Below are positions 1-11,336 of a DNA stretch of 64,000 nt, in pieces; position 1 is the first letter of the stretch; every line of letters begins with the position of its first letter. Where the stretch lies: NCBI GenBank assembly GCA_015501055.1, contig JADNYV010000036.1, forward strand, positions 186,001 to 250,000, read 5' to 3'. The notes below the pieces were generated by a model that worked only from the letters and a program-made list of their open reading frames with translations, did not search any database and had not been told where the DNA came from. This DNA comes from Mucidula mucida. Lineage: Eukaryota > Basidiomycota > Agaricomycetes > Agaricales > Physalacriaceae. The position numbers and the translations under genes are program-made.

Positions 1-1058
1 AGTAGCTTTATCCAAAGCTGGCGTAACTGGATTGTGGAAAGCTAGCCGTAACTGATAAAGTTATTGACTTCAGAGTTTGAGAGATGCCTAAAGCTCTTGT
101 CCAATAATCCTGCCCGACGATATGGTGGCACCTTTCCCAGATATTCCGATCAATATTGCGCTCACTTTTACAGCTGCTTGAAAGCATCATCCTAGTCTGG
201 TCCTCGTCTCGAAAGTCTTTCGACAATGGTAAGTCGTGATTGGAGTGGTTTTCTATGTTCCTTGCCGTGTATCATAGGATTGGACCCCTCCTATACTATT
301 CCGTCACTGTTGATACAAGCTTGAGGCTCGTAGCATCACTCGACAAACTTAGAACTGTGCCAACTGCACTAAGCGACAATGAAGACAACAGCCCACAGCC
401 CAGCTCCGGGAGCGCGGGAAGAAGAGATTCAAGTGCATGAGTTGCTAGTAGTTATAGAGTGGCGGCACTGGTAGGGGTGGCTGATTTTGATTGGATAATG
501 TTGCTATCTCAACGGCCTGTCTCGCACCGTCTCGACTTTACTTCATATTGCATTTAAGATCAAATGGAGGTACGTGTGTCTACGCGTCAACAAACGCGTA
601 TATTTGACCCCAGACATGAGTCTAGACCTAAGGTGGGGTAACCCGGATACAATAAGCCTTCTTCTTTAGCTTTCATTCATGTCAAAGTCTGATATTCTGC
701 ACGTTTTTGCGTTGGAAACAACTCGTCCTATCGATTTCATCTGGAGTTTTCATGGGGAAGTCTATTCGGGTGATGCTGGAAAGGCGGCCATGACCGCTCG
801 GCCGATCGTGGCTGATAAGTCCGAAAAAATTACGCGCTGTTGAACTGGAAATGGCTGTAGAATTTCTCTCTGTTCTCACCCTTACAGTCGCTTGTACAAA
901 AATCGGAGATATTGACCAGGCTTTTGGAAATCCCCAAAGTCCGCGTCGTCCCGTATTATTACCTAACGACCAGAGTCATGTTTCGCAACCCCGTGGTTGG
1001 TGAAGTTAAATTACTGACATGGGCCAGAGCATTGCGATCTCTTCCCCGCACCACCACC
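1..1058. other. Left-edge region without a recognisable gene
   Basis: I see only short open frames on both strands and no family motif. The last ~150 bases lead into the aminotransferase gene. An in-frame ATG at 978 would add an Arg/Leu-rich segment (MFRNPVVGEVKLLTWARALR) before the ATG at 1059, so part of this region could encode a mitochondrial presequence. Confidence 0.5.
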
Positions 1059-2596
1059 ATGTCTTCACAAATGCGTCCATTTACCGTCGAGACGATAAAC
1101 CCGTCGTTACTCAACGTCCAGTACGCGGTTCGCGGTGAGCTCGCCATCAAGGCGGAGGATTACCGCAACCAGCTCAAGGACCCGGAACATGGCCTGCCCT
1201 TCGACAAAGTCATCAACTCGAACATCGGGAATCCTCAGCAGAAGGGCCTCGATCAACCGCCGATTACTTTCACGAGACAGGTGCGTTTTTTGACGTGTGC
1301 TGTATGACTCGCGCGCTGACCCCACGCAGGTGGCCGCGTTGATGGAGTATCCTGCTTTGGCAGAATTGGCACCGAATGCCTTCCCCGCAGATGTCATTGC
1401 ACGCGCAAAAGAGCTGCAGGCCGAGATCGGTTCCATTGGAGCCTACTCCCACAGCATGGGCGTACCGTTCATTCGGCACAACGTTGCAAAGTTCATTCAA
1501 GGTATATCTACATCCATCTATCGCGATTCATGAATCTAAAGTATCTCATGTAGAACGCGATGGATATCCTTCCAACCCTGATCACATATTCCTTACCGGC
1601 GGCGCATCGGCTGGAGTTTCTTTACTGCTGAACATGCTCATCTCCGCGCCACACTCTGGCATCCTTATCCCCATCCCTCAATATCCGCTCTATACTGCCA
1701 CACTTGCTCAGCACAATGGTGCAGCCATCCCATATCATCTCGACGAAAGCTCGAACTGGTCTACGTCTGTTCACGAAATCGAAAAGAGCATCGAACAAGC
1801 TCACAAGGATGGCATCACACCCAAGGGTCTCGTCATCATCAATCCTGGAAACCCCACTGGCGCATTGTTGGACGAGAAGACTCAGGAAGAGATCGCTCAT
1901 CTCTGCGAACGTCACTCTCTCCTTCTATTGGCGGACGAGGTTTATCAAGATAACCTCCACACACCTACTACACACCCTTTCGTATCCTTCAAAAAGATCG
2001 TAAAGCGCACCAACTCCCCCATACCTCTCGTCTCATTCCACTCCATTTCGAAAGGTGTTTCTGGCGAATGCGGCCGTCGCGGGGGCTATTTTGAGACCAC
2101 CAACATCTCCGATGAAGTCCTTGCGCTTATTTACAAGATGGTCTCCGTCGGTCTCTGCCCACCTCTCTCCGGCCAAATCGGCGTGGATTGTATGGTGCGT
2201 CCGCCTAAAGAAGGCGAGGAGAGCTATGCTTTGTGGAAGAAGGAGACCGACACGATCCACCATGCGCTCAGGACCCGCACGAAGCTTATGTCCCAGCGGC
2301 TCAACGCACTGGAAGGAGCTTCATGCGTAGATTCTCCGGGCGCGCTATATCTGTATCCTCAGATATTTTTACCGGACAAGGCTATTGAGGCAGCGAACAA
2401 GGCCGGAAAGGCACCTGATGCGTTCTACGCCCTACAGCTCCTCGATGAGACGGGCATTTGTGTAATTCCGGGCAGTGGGTTCGGGCAGAAGGAGGGCGAG
2501 TGGCATTATCGCCTGACTTGTCTGTGTCCTGGTGTCGAGGACTATGTAGAGAAGCTAGAGGACTTCCACAAGAGGTTCATCAAGAGGTATCAATAG
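1059..2596 (+). CDS. Alanine aminotransferase (PLP fold type I)
   Basis: Predicted exons are 1059..1280, 1330..1501 and 1554..2596, giving 478 aa, the usual length for fungal alanine transaminase. The enzyme interconverts alanine plus 2-oxoglutarate with pyruvate plus glutamate. Family landmarks visible are the N-terminal NIGNPQQ segment, FLTGGASAGV, the NPGNPTGA loop, LADEVYQDN and the PLP lysine in SFHSISKGVSGECGRRGG. Both introns are ~50 nt. The start at 1059 gives a cytosolic-looking protein. In-frame ATGs at 912 and 978 would add a basic, Arg-rich extension, so alternative starts could produce a mitochondrial form (inference). The C-terminal domain is intact up to the stop. Confidence 0.93.
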
Positions 2597-2959
2597 CAAG
2601 TCCACAGCATAATCTACTTAGTATATCTCATCAATTGAATTCAACAACAGTACTTTGGATATAGCCTCTCGTCTCCCTGGGGCAGACTTGACCAAAGCTG
2701 GTACTTCGATTTAGAAATGGGCGCGCTTCTTGTGTCCAAGTCACAGCAGGCTATGTCTCGTGCACTTATCAAGGTGGAACGCGCTCGCCGTGTGGATTTC
2801 TACGGTTCACTATATAATCTGGTTTACACGTGTCGAATACACGCCGGATTAGCAATGGCACCAAGTTTGCCTCGCAAAAACTTCGTGACCCCTCGCTGCA
2901 TCATCTTTGTTGCCAATGCGCTCCCTAATACGACCAGGTTGATATATGATTACAAGCTC

Positions 2960-4043
2960 CTGCAACGCCAGGAGACCACCCAACGCCGTGCCAAACTCTG
3001 TTCAAACTTTCGGGAAGCAAATCTTGAGCCCTGTTCTTTCAGGCTCCAAGTGGAGTTGAATTTCGATGGTCACCCTCTGAACAGTATTGTTCGAATTGTT
3101 TTTGATCATGACTCGCGTCCACCACAGGAGGATATTTCGTGCTTGCTGCTTGGTGTCAAGGGAAAAGAGAATGGATTCCGCACGGTGGAACGAGAACAGA
3201 CATGCATGTTCTATGGCAATGAAATATATAAGTTAAGGAAAACATTGACAGGAAGACCAAGAAACGTACTGGACATCGTGTGAACGATCAGCTCCTTCAC
3301 GGTATCGGAAGCGGATGCTATAAGCACGTTTAAGCCACTAGTACACGTCCACATCAATAGTCCGCAGCTTCTTTGGCAACGAAAAGAGGTGGCCGGTCAC
3401 GAGATAATGAACATCATTGGAGAAGATCCTGCGGAGAGCGAGGGACACCGGTTGGGGTAACTTGTGATGCCTTTCTGCTATACACAACGGGGCCGACGCA
3501 TCCTCATCGGCGACAGGATAGTCCAGTTCCAAATGAGCCAACATGGGAAAATTCTCGAAAAATGCACAGGTCGTCGCTGCGAAAGCTTTCCCTACACCAA
3601 AAGACGTCACCTTCAACGAGACGATGTGCCACTTTGCAATGACAGGTGATGTCGGGATTGTTTGACTCGGAGCACCTCGCAAAAAGTCCACTCTACGTGA
3701 TTGACACGTTCAAACGCGTCCACGATAACACTAAGGTCTTGCCAAAACTCATCCGCGTTTTTGAACGACCAGCTTACAGCGCTGAGGCGCATGGAGCGGA
3801 CAAGGGAGCGAAGGAGAGATTCTGGGATCTTGTCGAGAGACCAATGGTCTTGGCCGAATTCAGATGACATGCCATATGGCCGAAGAATCTGTCGCGCCAC
3901 AGACAGGCGCGCGCCGTGGGAAAGAACGCTTTTGATACCGTCAAGCAGGCGATGAGAGATTCGGTGTCTCTATCCAGGCCTACTTGCTCGACTATGAGAT
4001 CGATGAGCTCTTGGGGGAGAGTGGCGGAGGACTGATACGACAT
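2960..4043 (-). pseudogene. F-box-like protein, tandem copy 1 (broken)
   Basis: The reading starts at ATG 4043 with MSYQSSATLPQELIDLIVEQ, an F-box-like helix followed by LTVSKAFFPTARACLWRDRF. The frame then shifts near 3888, just after WRDRF, and again near 3690, before AKWHIVSLKV. It stops at TAG 3338-3340, and a further TGA at 3002-3004 replaces the Trp found in copy 2 (KVW-KELG). Protein-level similarity to the copy at 4200-5486 is clear over the whole length (LLRSLVRSMR, ERVNH, KWHIVSLK, CAFFE-FPML, VTIEIQL-LE). An open frame on the plus strand at 2717-3283 is its antisense shadow. Such F-box/LRR-like genes are a large, fast-turnover family in Agaricomycetes; substrates are unknown. I judge this copy non-functional. 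Confidence 0.7.
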
Positions 4044-4082
4044 GGTGGTTGACAATGAAGAGACGTACCAGCGACAAAGGCC

Positions 4083-4088
4083 TATATA
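4083..4088 (-). promoter_or_regulatory. TATA-like element upstream of F-box copy 1
   Basis: TATATA lies about 40 bases upstream of the ATG at 4043 on the minus strand. The promoter of this broken copy may therefore still be present. Confidence 0.4.
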
Positions 4089-4199
4089 GTACTTTCCACA
4101 CGACAATTGTGACACGTGTAATGGGGGCACTACGCCGCTACGGCCTCCAGTATCAGGCCCAATGCAAAAGGTACTGCAGTCTATTCAAGAATCAAGAAA

Positions 4200-5486
4200 T
4201 TATACATTACGGTCAATGATGGTCAATCTGACATGTCCACCACTAGTGACATCGCTCATTTCGCTACGTAGAAACTGCGAGACACCTGCACGAATCGATG
4301 CATCCTTTCTGTCACCGATACGCTCCGTATACCCCGGTCGATGAATAATCACAAGATCCCTCAATCCCGTCAAACCAAGTAAAGCCCTACCCAACTCTTT
4401 CCAGACTTTTGGGAAGCGTATGCTCGGCGCTGTCATATCGCGTTCCAAGTAGAGCTGTATTTCGATAGTCACTTTCTGAACAACGTTGTTCAGAGAGTTG
4501 TGGATGAACGTTCGTGTCCACCACATGAGAGTGTCGCGTGCATGCCTTGCATCAGCGGAGAAGAGAAGCGCTTCTATGGTACCAAAGGAGAAGGGCTCCC
4601 AAGGATCCACTGCCACAACGAATCAAAAGGGTGAAAGTCACAAAAATCAAGTCGGAAAACGTACGGGGGATGTCGTATCTAGTGTAGTCAATGACAAGCT
4701 CCTTTATGGACTTTGAGACCATGGCTAGCAGGTCGTTGGGCTCAAACAAGCAATCGACGATTCCAAGACTGCGCAACCGCTTCATTGAAAGCAGATGGCC
4801 AGCGAGAATCGCACCACCTATACCTGAAAAGCGCCGGTGATTACGTAGCGTGAGGGATGTCGGAGAGGGTAGACTATGATGCTTTTCCCTCGTACATCTA
4901 GACATCGGCTGTATGCGTTGGTAGCCGCCCTGCTCCAAGTCTACATCAATCAGCATCGGGAAATCTTCAAAGAATGCGCAGGACTTGGCAGAGCACACGA
5001 AATTGGACCCGGAACTCCAAGGTTCTACGGGAAAGCGTGAGAGCTTCAGCGACACGATATGCCACTTCCGAATGGCAGGCGGGCAAGCTATTGGTTCACG
5101 GAGGCCGAGAAAGTCCAGTTTAAGGTGGTTCACGCGCTCCAACGCGTACACAACAATACCGAAGTCTTTCTCATATTTGTATACATTGCCATCCGCAAAT
5201 GACCAGTTCTGATGGCAAATGCGCATCGAACGGACGAGAGAGCGAAGGATAGGGGATGCTGGAATTTTGTCGACAGTCCACCTCACGAGGCCATGTTTCT
5301 CGGGGTACAGAAATCTGTCACGCCAGAGGCTGGCGCGAGCCATTGGAAAGAAGGCTTTTGAGACCGTTAGGCATGCGAAGAGAGACGGCGTGTCTTCATC
5401 AAGACCCAGTTGCTCGAGTATGAGATCTATGATCTCCTGAGGAGAGGCGGGTAGGGATAGTAAGATCCCCCAATCTGGCGCAGCAT
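4200..5486 (-). pseudogene. F-box-like protein, tandem copy 2 (probably broken)
   Basis: This is a paralogue of copy 1 in the same orientation. The F-box-like segment (PQEIIDLILEQLGLDEDTPS) and the long central part (WRDRFLYPEKH to KSIKELVIDYT) share one frame. The ATG at the position equivalent to copy 1's start (5486) is out of frame with it, and no other in-frame ATG exists before 5343. The C-terminal block (WEPFSFGTIEALLFSADARHARD to KVWKELGRALLGL) is in a different frame from the central block, and no credible intron joins them. Unlike copy 1, it keeps the Trp of KVW. It could be a rearranged gene with an unusual short intron, but decay is simpler. Confidence 0.6.
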
Positions 5487-5976
5487 GATGGTTGAAAGTG
5501 GAATTCGATGGTCAGCGTTTAGACAATGGCGAGTGACTGTGAGACAGCGCTCGCTCACGTGTCGTTACTTAACCTTTGTTGACCAACGACATACAGTGTA
5601 TGTACTCGCGTGTGGATCGTCAATGGATTCAATTTACAAGAGTAGGACGTTGTAAGCAAGCGATTCCCTTGACTCGAGGATGCATAGAAGACCAGAAGAA
5701 TGACTGGTAAGCATGATGTTTATGTCAGCCTGAGATGTCTCGTTCAGGCGAAAGAAGGAAGACCTGCACATAGCACTTGCGGCGCAAAGCATCATTTAGC
5801 ATACCATATTCTGCAGCCCATGCAGGACTGGCATGCCTTATCAAGTATGGACCGCGCCGTAACTGTTCGCAGTTTGATTCTATGCGCGGACGTCACTGCA
5901 CTGGAAAGCTTGACCAGTGACACTGATCTTCCAGTGCTCGTATAGCACCTGCAAGTCCGACACAGATACTTACGCG

Positions 5977-6094
5977 TCATACAGAGGCGCGAGCCATGTG
6001 AAAGCACGCTCTCGATATTGTCAAGCAGGCGATGACGGATTTGGTGTCTCTATCAAGCCCTAGTTGCTCAACCATGAGATCGGCGATGATAGAT
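5977..6094 (-). pseudogene. F-box-like stub, tandem copy 3
   Basis: This short minus-strand remnant reads IIADLMVEQLGLDRDTKS and then IACLTISRACFHMARASV followed by TGA. It matches the N-terminal helix region of copies 1 and 2 almost residue for residue. Nothing homologous follows it, so it is a truncated end of the array. Confidence 0.65.
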
Positions 6095-6838
6095 TCCTTG
6101 CATTAGTAGAAGACTTTGCGTCGGAGAGTTGTCGGAGAGCCTGAAGCCTGTGATCCTGGTCTTTCCGTTTGCTGAGCTTCCAAGCTCTACCGCAGGAGGC
6201 GCCGTGGTGTCTTGCTGACAGATTGGCTTGTTGGTAAAGTAAAGGGTAGGAAAAAGTACAGTGCATTTGTGTCGTACTGTAGCCTAGCGTCCGGCGATCT
6301 AGATAGGTCCGTGCCGTGATGATGATGAAGAGAAGTTGAAACTCCGCCTTTCGTTTTCCCACGTACGCCATGGCTCTTGTTCTCATACTTACTGTACCAC
6401 GTTCAGCGGTAATTACTGAGGCCTCCTTTGCTTCGAACATCAAAAAGGAATAACCTAACTTACACCGACTTGCACCCGCAACAGCCCGCACTAAGTTCAA
6501 TACCGGATGCCACGAGCTATGAAGGTTAACTAGTATAATCTACCACCTTCGGCCACGCATTCGCGACGCCACATCTTCTAGACATTGTGGCATTACTAGC
6601 ACTACTTTCATCGTTGCACTTAGCACGATTTTGACCCGATTTAGGTAGCCTAGTCGCTACCAGTGGACAAGTGCGCCGACAGATCTTTTTACTCCTCAAG
6701 AGAGGTGCGTACCGCTGTCATTTTTTGACATACTTCCTGATTCGCGGCATACGATAGAGGCTTATATGAAATGTACAAAATTCTTGAAGTTGTCATTCTC
6801 CTCCCCGTTCATACGCCCATATCCCGCACTCCGATGCC
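6095..6838. other. Spacer between F-box remnants and terpene synthase
   Basis: No gene is recognised. A minus-strand open frame of ~146 codons at 6060-6500 has no visible family motif, and I treat it as chance. Confidence 0.4.
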
Positions 6839-8173
6839 ATGTCTAATGAAGTCGTCTTCCATCTACCAGACCCGCTTAGGAATTGGCCGTGGCCTCGCAG
6901 CATCAACCCTTTCTATGAGGAGTGCAAGACGGAGTCGCAGGAATGGTGTGAGAGCTTCAAAGCTTTCAGCCCCAAGGCACAGAAGGCGTTCAATTTGGGC
7001 AACTTTGGTAAGTTCAACACTTCCTGAGGCAGAAAGAACAGCAGATTAACCGTTTGCCCAAGGATTGCTCGCTTCACATTGGGTACCCGCTCTTGAAAAA
7101 AGGTATGCGTCTCACTCTATGGCGATGCGTGGTTTTCAACGTTCCCGCCACATCAAGATGGATGCCGCATTGGATGCGACTTTATGAATCTCGTGTTTGT
7201 CATCGACGAGCATTCTGATGTTGCCGATAATGAGACTGCGCAGTTCCAAATGGAGTGCGTCATGGACGCTATGCGCAATCCTTACAAGCCCCGTCCCAAA
7301 GGCGAATGGATTGGCGGCGAGGTAACTCGGTCGTATGTCGTCTCCACCATACTTGCTCGAATTTCGTATTCAATGCGGTCTCCGGTATAGGTTCTGGTTG
7401 AATGCCATTCGCACGGCTACACTCACAGCACAGAAACGTTTCATTCACACGTTCCAGTTGTACACCGACGCTGTGGTGCAAGAGGCTATCGAACGAAACG
7501 CGCATCATATACGGGACATTGAGGGCTACTTTGAAATCCGCAGGAATAGCTGCGGAGTAATGCCTTCGCTTACCATTAACGAAGTACATCTCAACCTGTC
7601 TGATACGGTCCTGGAGGATCCAGTCGTTAAAGAGCTCACGGCGCTGTGCGTCGACATATTATGGCTCACAAATGATATCAATTCCTACAATGTCGAGTGC
7701 GGGTGTATCCTCTGAATATCAGATATTAATTGGCACTATCGCAAAGGCAATCTCGCGGCCTTGACGGACACAATCTCGTTTCGGTTGTTATGCAGCACCT
7801 ATGTCTTGACATCCACGGTGCCCTGCAGTGGATCTCCTAATATTTGGACGACCTGGTGGCCAAATGTTTGAATGCCTGGAACGATATTCCTGTGTATGGC
7901 GGGCCTCTCGACTTTGAAGTGAGGGCATATACCGAAGGTCTAGGAAACTGGATTCGCGCCAACGACCAATGGTGCTTCGAAGTATAGTCATTGCGATACT
8001 ATCATTTCGAACGAACTAACAATTCTTAGAGCGAGCGCTACTTTGGTAAGGAGGGTATGATTATCCAGAAGACTCGCAAGGTCGCTCTTCTCCCAAAGCG
8101 ACCGCATGTTGGGCTTTCCAATGCTCCGTACGTGGGTATGATATATGTAGTAGATCCGTGCACAGTATCATGA
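6839..8173 (+). pseudogene. Sesquiterpene synthase (class I terpene cyclase), inactivated
   Basis: Predicted exons are 6839..7007, 7063..7102, 7158..7332, 7391..7696, 7747..7981 and 8030..8173. The order matches Agaricomycete sesquiterpene synthases: a start near [14 protein letters not shown], the metal-binding DExxD motif in [18 protein letters not shown], the NSE motif in NDINSYNVE, and the C-terminal ERYFGKEGMIIQKTR. These enzymes ionise farnesyl diphosphate with Mg2+. Two lesions are visible. In exon 2 the frame changes by one base between LLASHW and YPLLKK. An in-frame TAA at 7838-7840 follows ALQWIS, upstream of the GLGNWIRAND region. All other splice junctions still work, so inactivation looks recent (inference), unless the lesions are sequencing errors. 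Confidence 0.82.
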
Positions 8174-8657
8174 TCCACAGCGCGTTCAATAAGTGACCAT
8201 CATGCGGCCACGACGCTTGACGAATTTTTGGTCATAAAAATCCATCCCTAAGCATCTCTGTCTTGCCTATGGAGGATCACGCTAACGTGTCAGCGCCGAT
8301 CCGGACTGTACGTTTTCCATTCAACTCGCAGTAGTACTTGTCGCCATCGCTGTATGCGACGACCTGAGGTCATGAACACAGTCGCGTGAGCGCTGGTTGA
8401 GCATGAGGTTTGTCTTCGCCATTCGGCGTCTTGTCGCCTCAGGCTAGGAGCTCTGATCAATAATATATAGTTCATCCTCATACTTGCTGTTTCAGTCGCT
8501 GCTTACCTGCGATTACGCGCGCTGATAGCTGATGCTTTCAATTAATAAATTGAGCATTTCCGAAGAGTAGGAAGCGATTACGTTGAAACACTAGTTACAT
8601 TGGTGTGAAGTTAGGCCAAAACAAATACACGCCATCTATTCTCCCTAGTCTACGAGT
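8174..8657. other. Convergent spacer, terpene synthase to RNR small subunit
   Basis: This ~480-base 3' to 3' spacer shows no gene, repeat or RNA that I can support. Confidence 0.4.
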
Positions 8658-9986
8658 TCAGAAATCCTCCTCGAGCGCTCTAAAAACTAATCAGATACAA
8701 CCGAGAGTTGGCTTTTTGAACAGCGAACCCGGAGACAGTGAAAAGGCCCGCATCTTGTTCGCGATCTGTCGAGAAGCCAGCCCGAGAGTACTCGCTCACT
8801 TGACGCTCGAAGAAATTCGATTTTCCTTCCGGATCGATCAGAGCAGTTCTACATTGATGTAACATGAAATTGGACACACCTTGGAGAGAGATCATATCCA
8901 TAAAGTCAAACTAGGAAAAGGTCATGAACGAAGTTGTGACATCGGTCTCTCTTACGGGATTCTCTACGTTGTAGACCTTCGAGCACCCAAGCTCTACAAG
9001 AAGTCTGTCTGCGACGAACTCGATGTACTGCTTCATCAAGGTCGCATTCATCCCAATCATCGCCACAGGAAGAGCCTCTACAAGACCGCCATTTCAGTAC
9101 GAACATAACGGAGCAGAGGAGGCTGTATCATACCTGTGAGAAATTCTTTCTCGATAACGACGGCCTCTGTAATGATTCCCTTCACGACAACAGGGTGCGG
9201 CCGGCGGTGAAGATGGCGCATCAGAACACACGCAAAATCGGTGTGCAAACCTTCATCCCTACTGATCAACTCGTTAGAGAACGTGAGGCCGGGCATGAGT
9301 CCCCGCTTCTTGATCCAAAAGATGCTCGCAAACGCGCCCGAGAAGAAGATGCCTTCGATCGCAGCAAAGGCGACAAGACGCTCTCCAAAGGTAGAGTTTT
9401 TGTCGCTGATCCATTTGCGCGCCCAGTCGGCCTTCTTGGCGATACAAGGGATCCTCTCGATGGCCGAGAACAGCTTATCGCGTTCAGCTGCGTCCCGGAT
9501 GTAGGTGTCAATCAGCAGCGAGTAAGTCTCGGAGTGAATATTCTCCATCATGATCTGGTACCCGTAGAAACACCGCGCTTCAGCGGACTGAACTTCGCTA
9601 CTGAAGCGCTCGACGAGATTCTCGTTGACGATTCCATCTGAGGCGGCAAAGAATGCAAGGATGGAGGCGATGAAGTGGTGTTCGTCGGGCGTCAGGGAAT
9701 CCCAGTCCCCAAGATCTTTGTTGAGGTCTATCTCCTCAGCTGTCCAGAACGACGCTTGTGCTAGTACGATCTGTCAGCTGAGAGCTAAAGCTATGATATC
9801 GCGCAACCTTTTTTGTACATTGACCATATCTGTCAATTCGTTAGAGGTACTAGAGCGTCACAACAGGAATGAACATACCTCCGGAAACTGGATGGGGAAG
9901 AGGACGAATCGACGTACAGATTCCTTCAGTATGGGCTCATCGTGCTCTTCGCAAGAGATATCGCCAGAGAAACGTTCAGTTGTCAT
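8658..9986 (-). CDS. Ribonucleotide reductase small subunit (R2)
   Basis: Exons in transcript order are 9986..9879, 9829..9808, 9760..9134, 9077..8956, 8910..8880, 8825..8729 and 8679..8658, giving 342 aa. R2 houses the diiron-tyrosyl radical used by class Ia RNR to make dNTP precursors. The expected metal ligands are present as D85 (AASDGIV), E116 and H119 (ENIH), E179 (IEGIFF), E213 and H216 (RDEGLH), with the radical Tyr at Y123. The C-terminus ends LEEDF, the type of acidic/aromatic tail that docks R2 into R1. It is shorter than the ~390-400 aa typical of fungal Rnr2 because the N-terminal extension is minimal. It is divergently arranged with the large-subunit gene at 11337. Confidence 0.93.
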
Positions 9987-11336
9987 GGAGCGATTGGTGC
10001 AAGGATAACGGTGAAGTATGGGATTTCTCGACGCAGATCTTATAGCTCGTAGACGACAAAACCCGTAATGGAAGCGGCTTCGAGGAAAGCTTAGCGGAGC
10101 GGGGGAAGAATTTTGCGATTAACGACTGGGGAAAGGATCCAACGGTCAGAAGGGTACTACCTCAGTCGACGCCGCGGCTCCCGATGTTTGCTAGCTGAAT
10201 AAATTGCAGAAGACGAGCCGCATGAGAGAAAGTGGCGGACAAAATCGACGAGGGACCCGAAGTGAGACTTGAGGCAAAGTGTCGAATCCGATTGAAGAAA
10301 ACTACGTACTTACGCTTGATGAAGAGGGAGATTGAAGTAGATCGATGTAAATTGAGGTCGATTTCTCCGACACCAGAAGAAGAAAATTCGCACTCAGTCA
10401 AGGCAGGTGGACAGATAGAAACTGCGTCCTTGATCAGTCTGAATTGTATAGAATTGCCATTGCAGCCCAGTCATTCCATTTCCCGTTTCTATGAAAAGGT
10501 GGACGTGTTGCCGATGGGATGTTGTCGTCGGTCGCATTTTCCGCCCACGGGAGTGACAGCATTATGCTTGGTCGCGTCTGTAAAGGACGAAATCTAAGAA
10601 CCAAGTAGTACGTTTCGCACCGTAACAGTAGAGCGGTACGGGTTGTACCGGCGCCGATTCTAATTTCCGGGAACCAAATCGATACCGCTCCACGAGTTTT
10701 AACAGAAGGTGACGCAGAAATGAGTCATAAAGCTAATTTTGCCATCTTGGCTGAGCGCTAAGTTTACAATCATGGAAGGTGCGTTGAAGTCGTCCGGCGA
10801 CTTTCCACCCGTCTCCCGATCTTCATCCGGTGATGTCCGACATCACCGATATCCGTATTGAGGTTAGTACATCATATGATTTTCCACCCCCATGACCAGA
10901 TCGTTGACTACCACCTCGCGGATCTGCGAGTCTGTCTTCTTGAAGTACTTCAAAGCCTTCAAAACACCGAGAATGGCGCCTTTCATACTTCAGATGGTCA
11001 CACTTCCGGGGCTCTGGGTAACTGTATGCTGTTCGACTGCATGGTTTACTGCATTGCTTGGCAATATATAGTACGAGCTAACTAGACGCGCCTTGCGCGG
11101 CGTCCAAGAAGTATTTTGGAACTCAGTCTTCATATCGGAACGTGTGGTATGCTCGGTCGCTCGGGCAAGATTTTCGTCCGACTAACCAAAATCATGGAAC
11201 GCACGTTTGCGAGGCGTCGAAGAAGGCGTTGGAAATCGCGTCAACCTAGCACTTCCTCAATATTGATCCATGGTATAAAGGCCACCAATTTTCTTTCGTA
11301 AAATCCCAACCTGCTCTGTGCATCTACCCTCCTACA
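9987..11336. other. Shared divergent intergenic region of the RNR pair
   Basis: About 1.35 kb separates the two RNR start codons. I find no coding family in it. The CCTA/GGTA-rich stretch around 10610-10700 looks non-coding. I saw no exact ACGCGT (MluI cell-cycle box), so S-phase control of the kind known in yeast RNR genes is not obvious from this sequence. Confidence 0.4.
11274..11279 (+). promoter_or_regulatory. TATA box of the RNR large-subunit gene
   Basis: TATAAA lies 63 bases upstream of the ATG at 11337. Its position supports that ATG as the true start, which matters because the first 22 residues are unlike other R1 proteins. Confidence 0.55.

Noticed and set aside
2717..3283. 188-codon plus-strand open frame
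   Set aside because: It lies antisense to the C-terminal part of F-box copy 1. The minus strand matches copy 2 (VTIEIQL-LE block), so the plus frame is a shadow.
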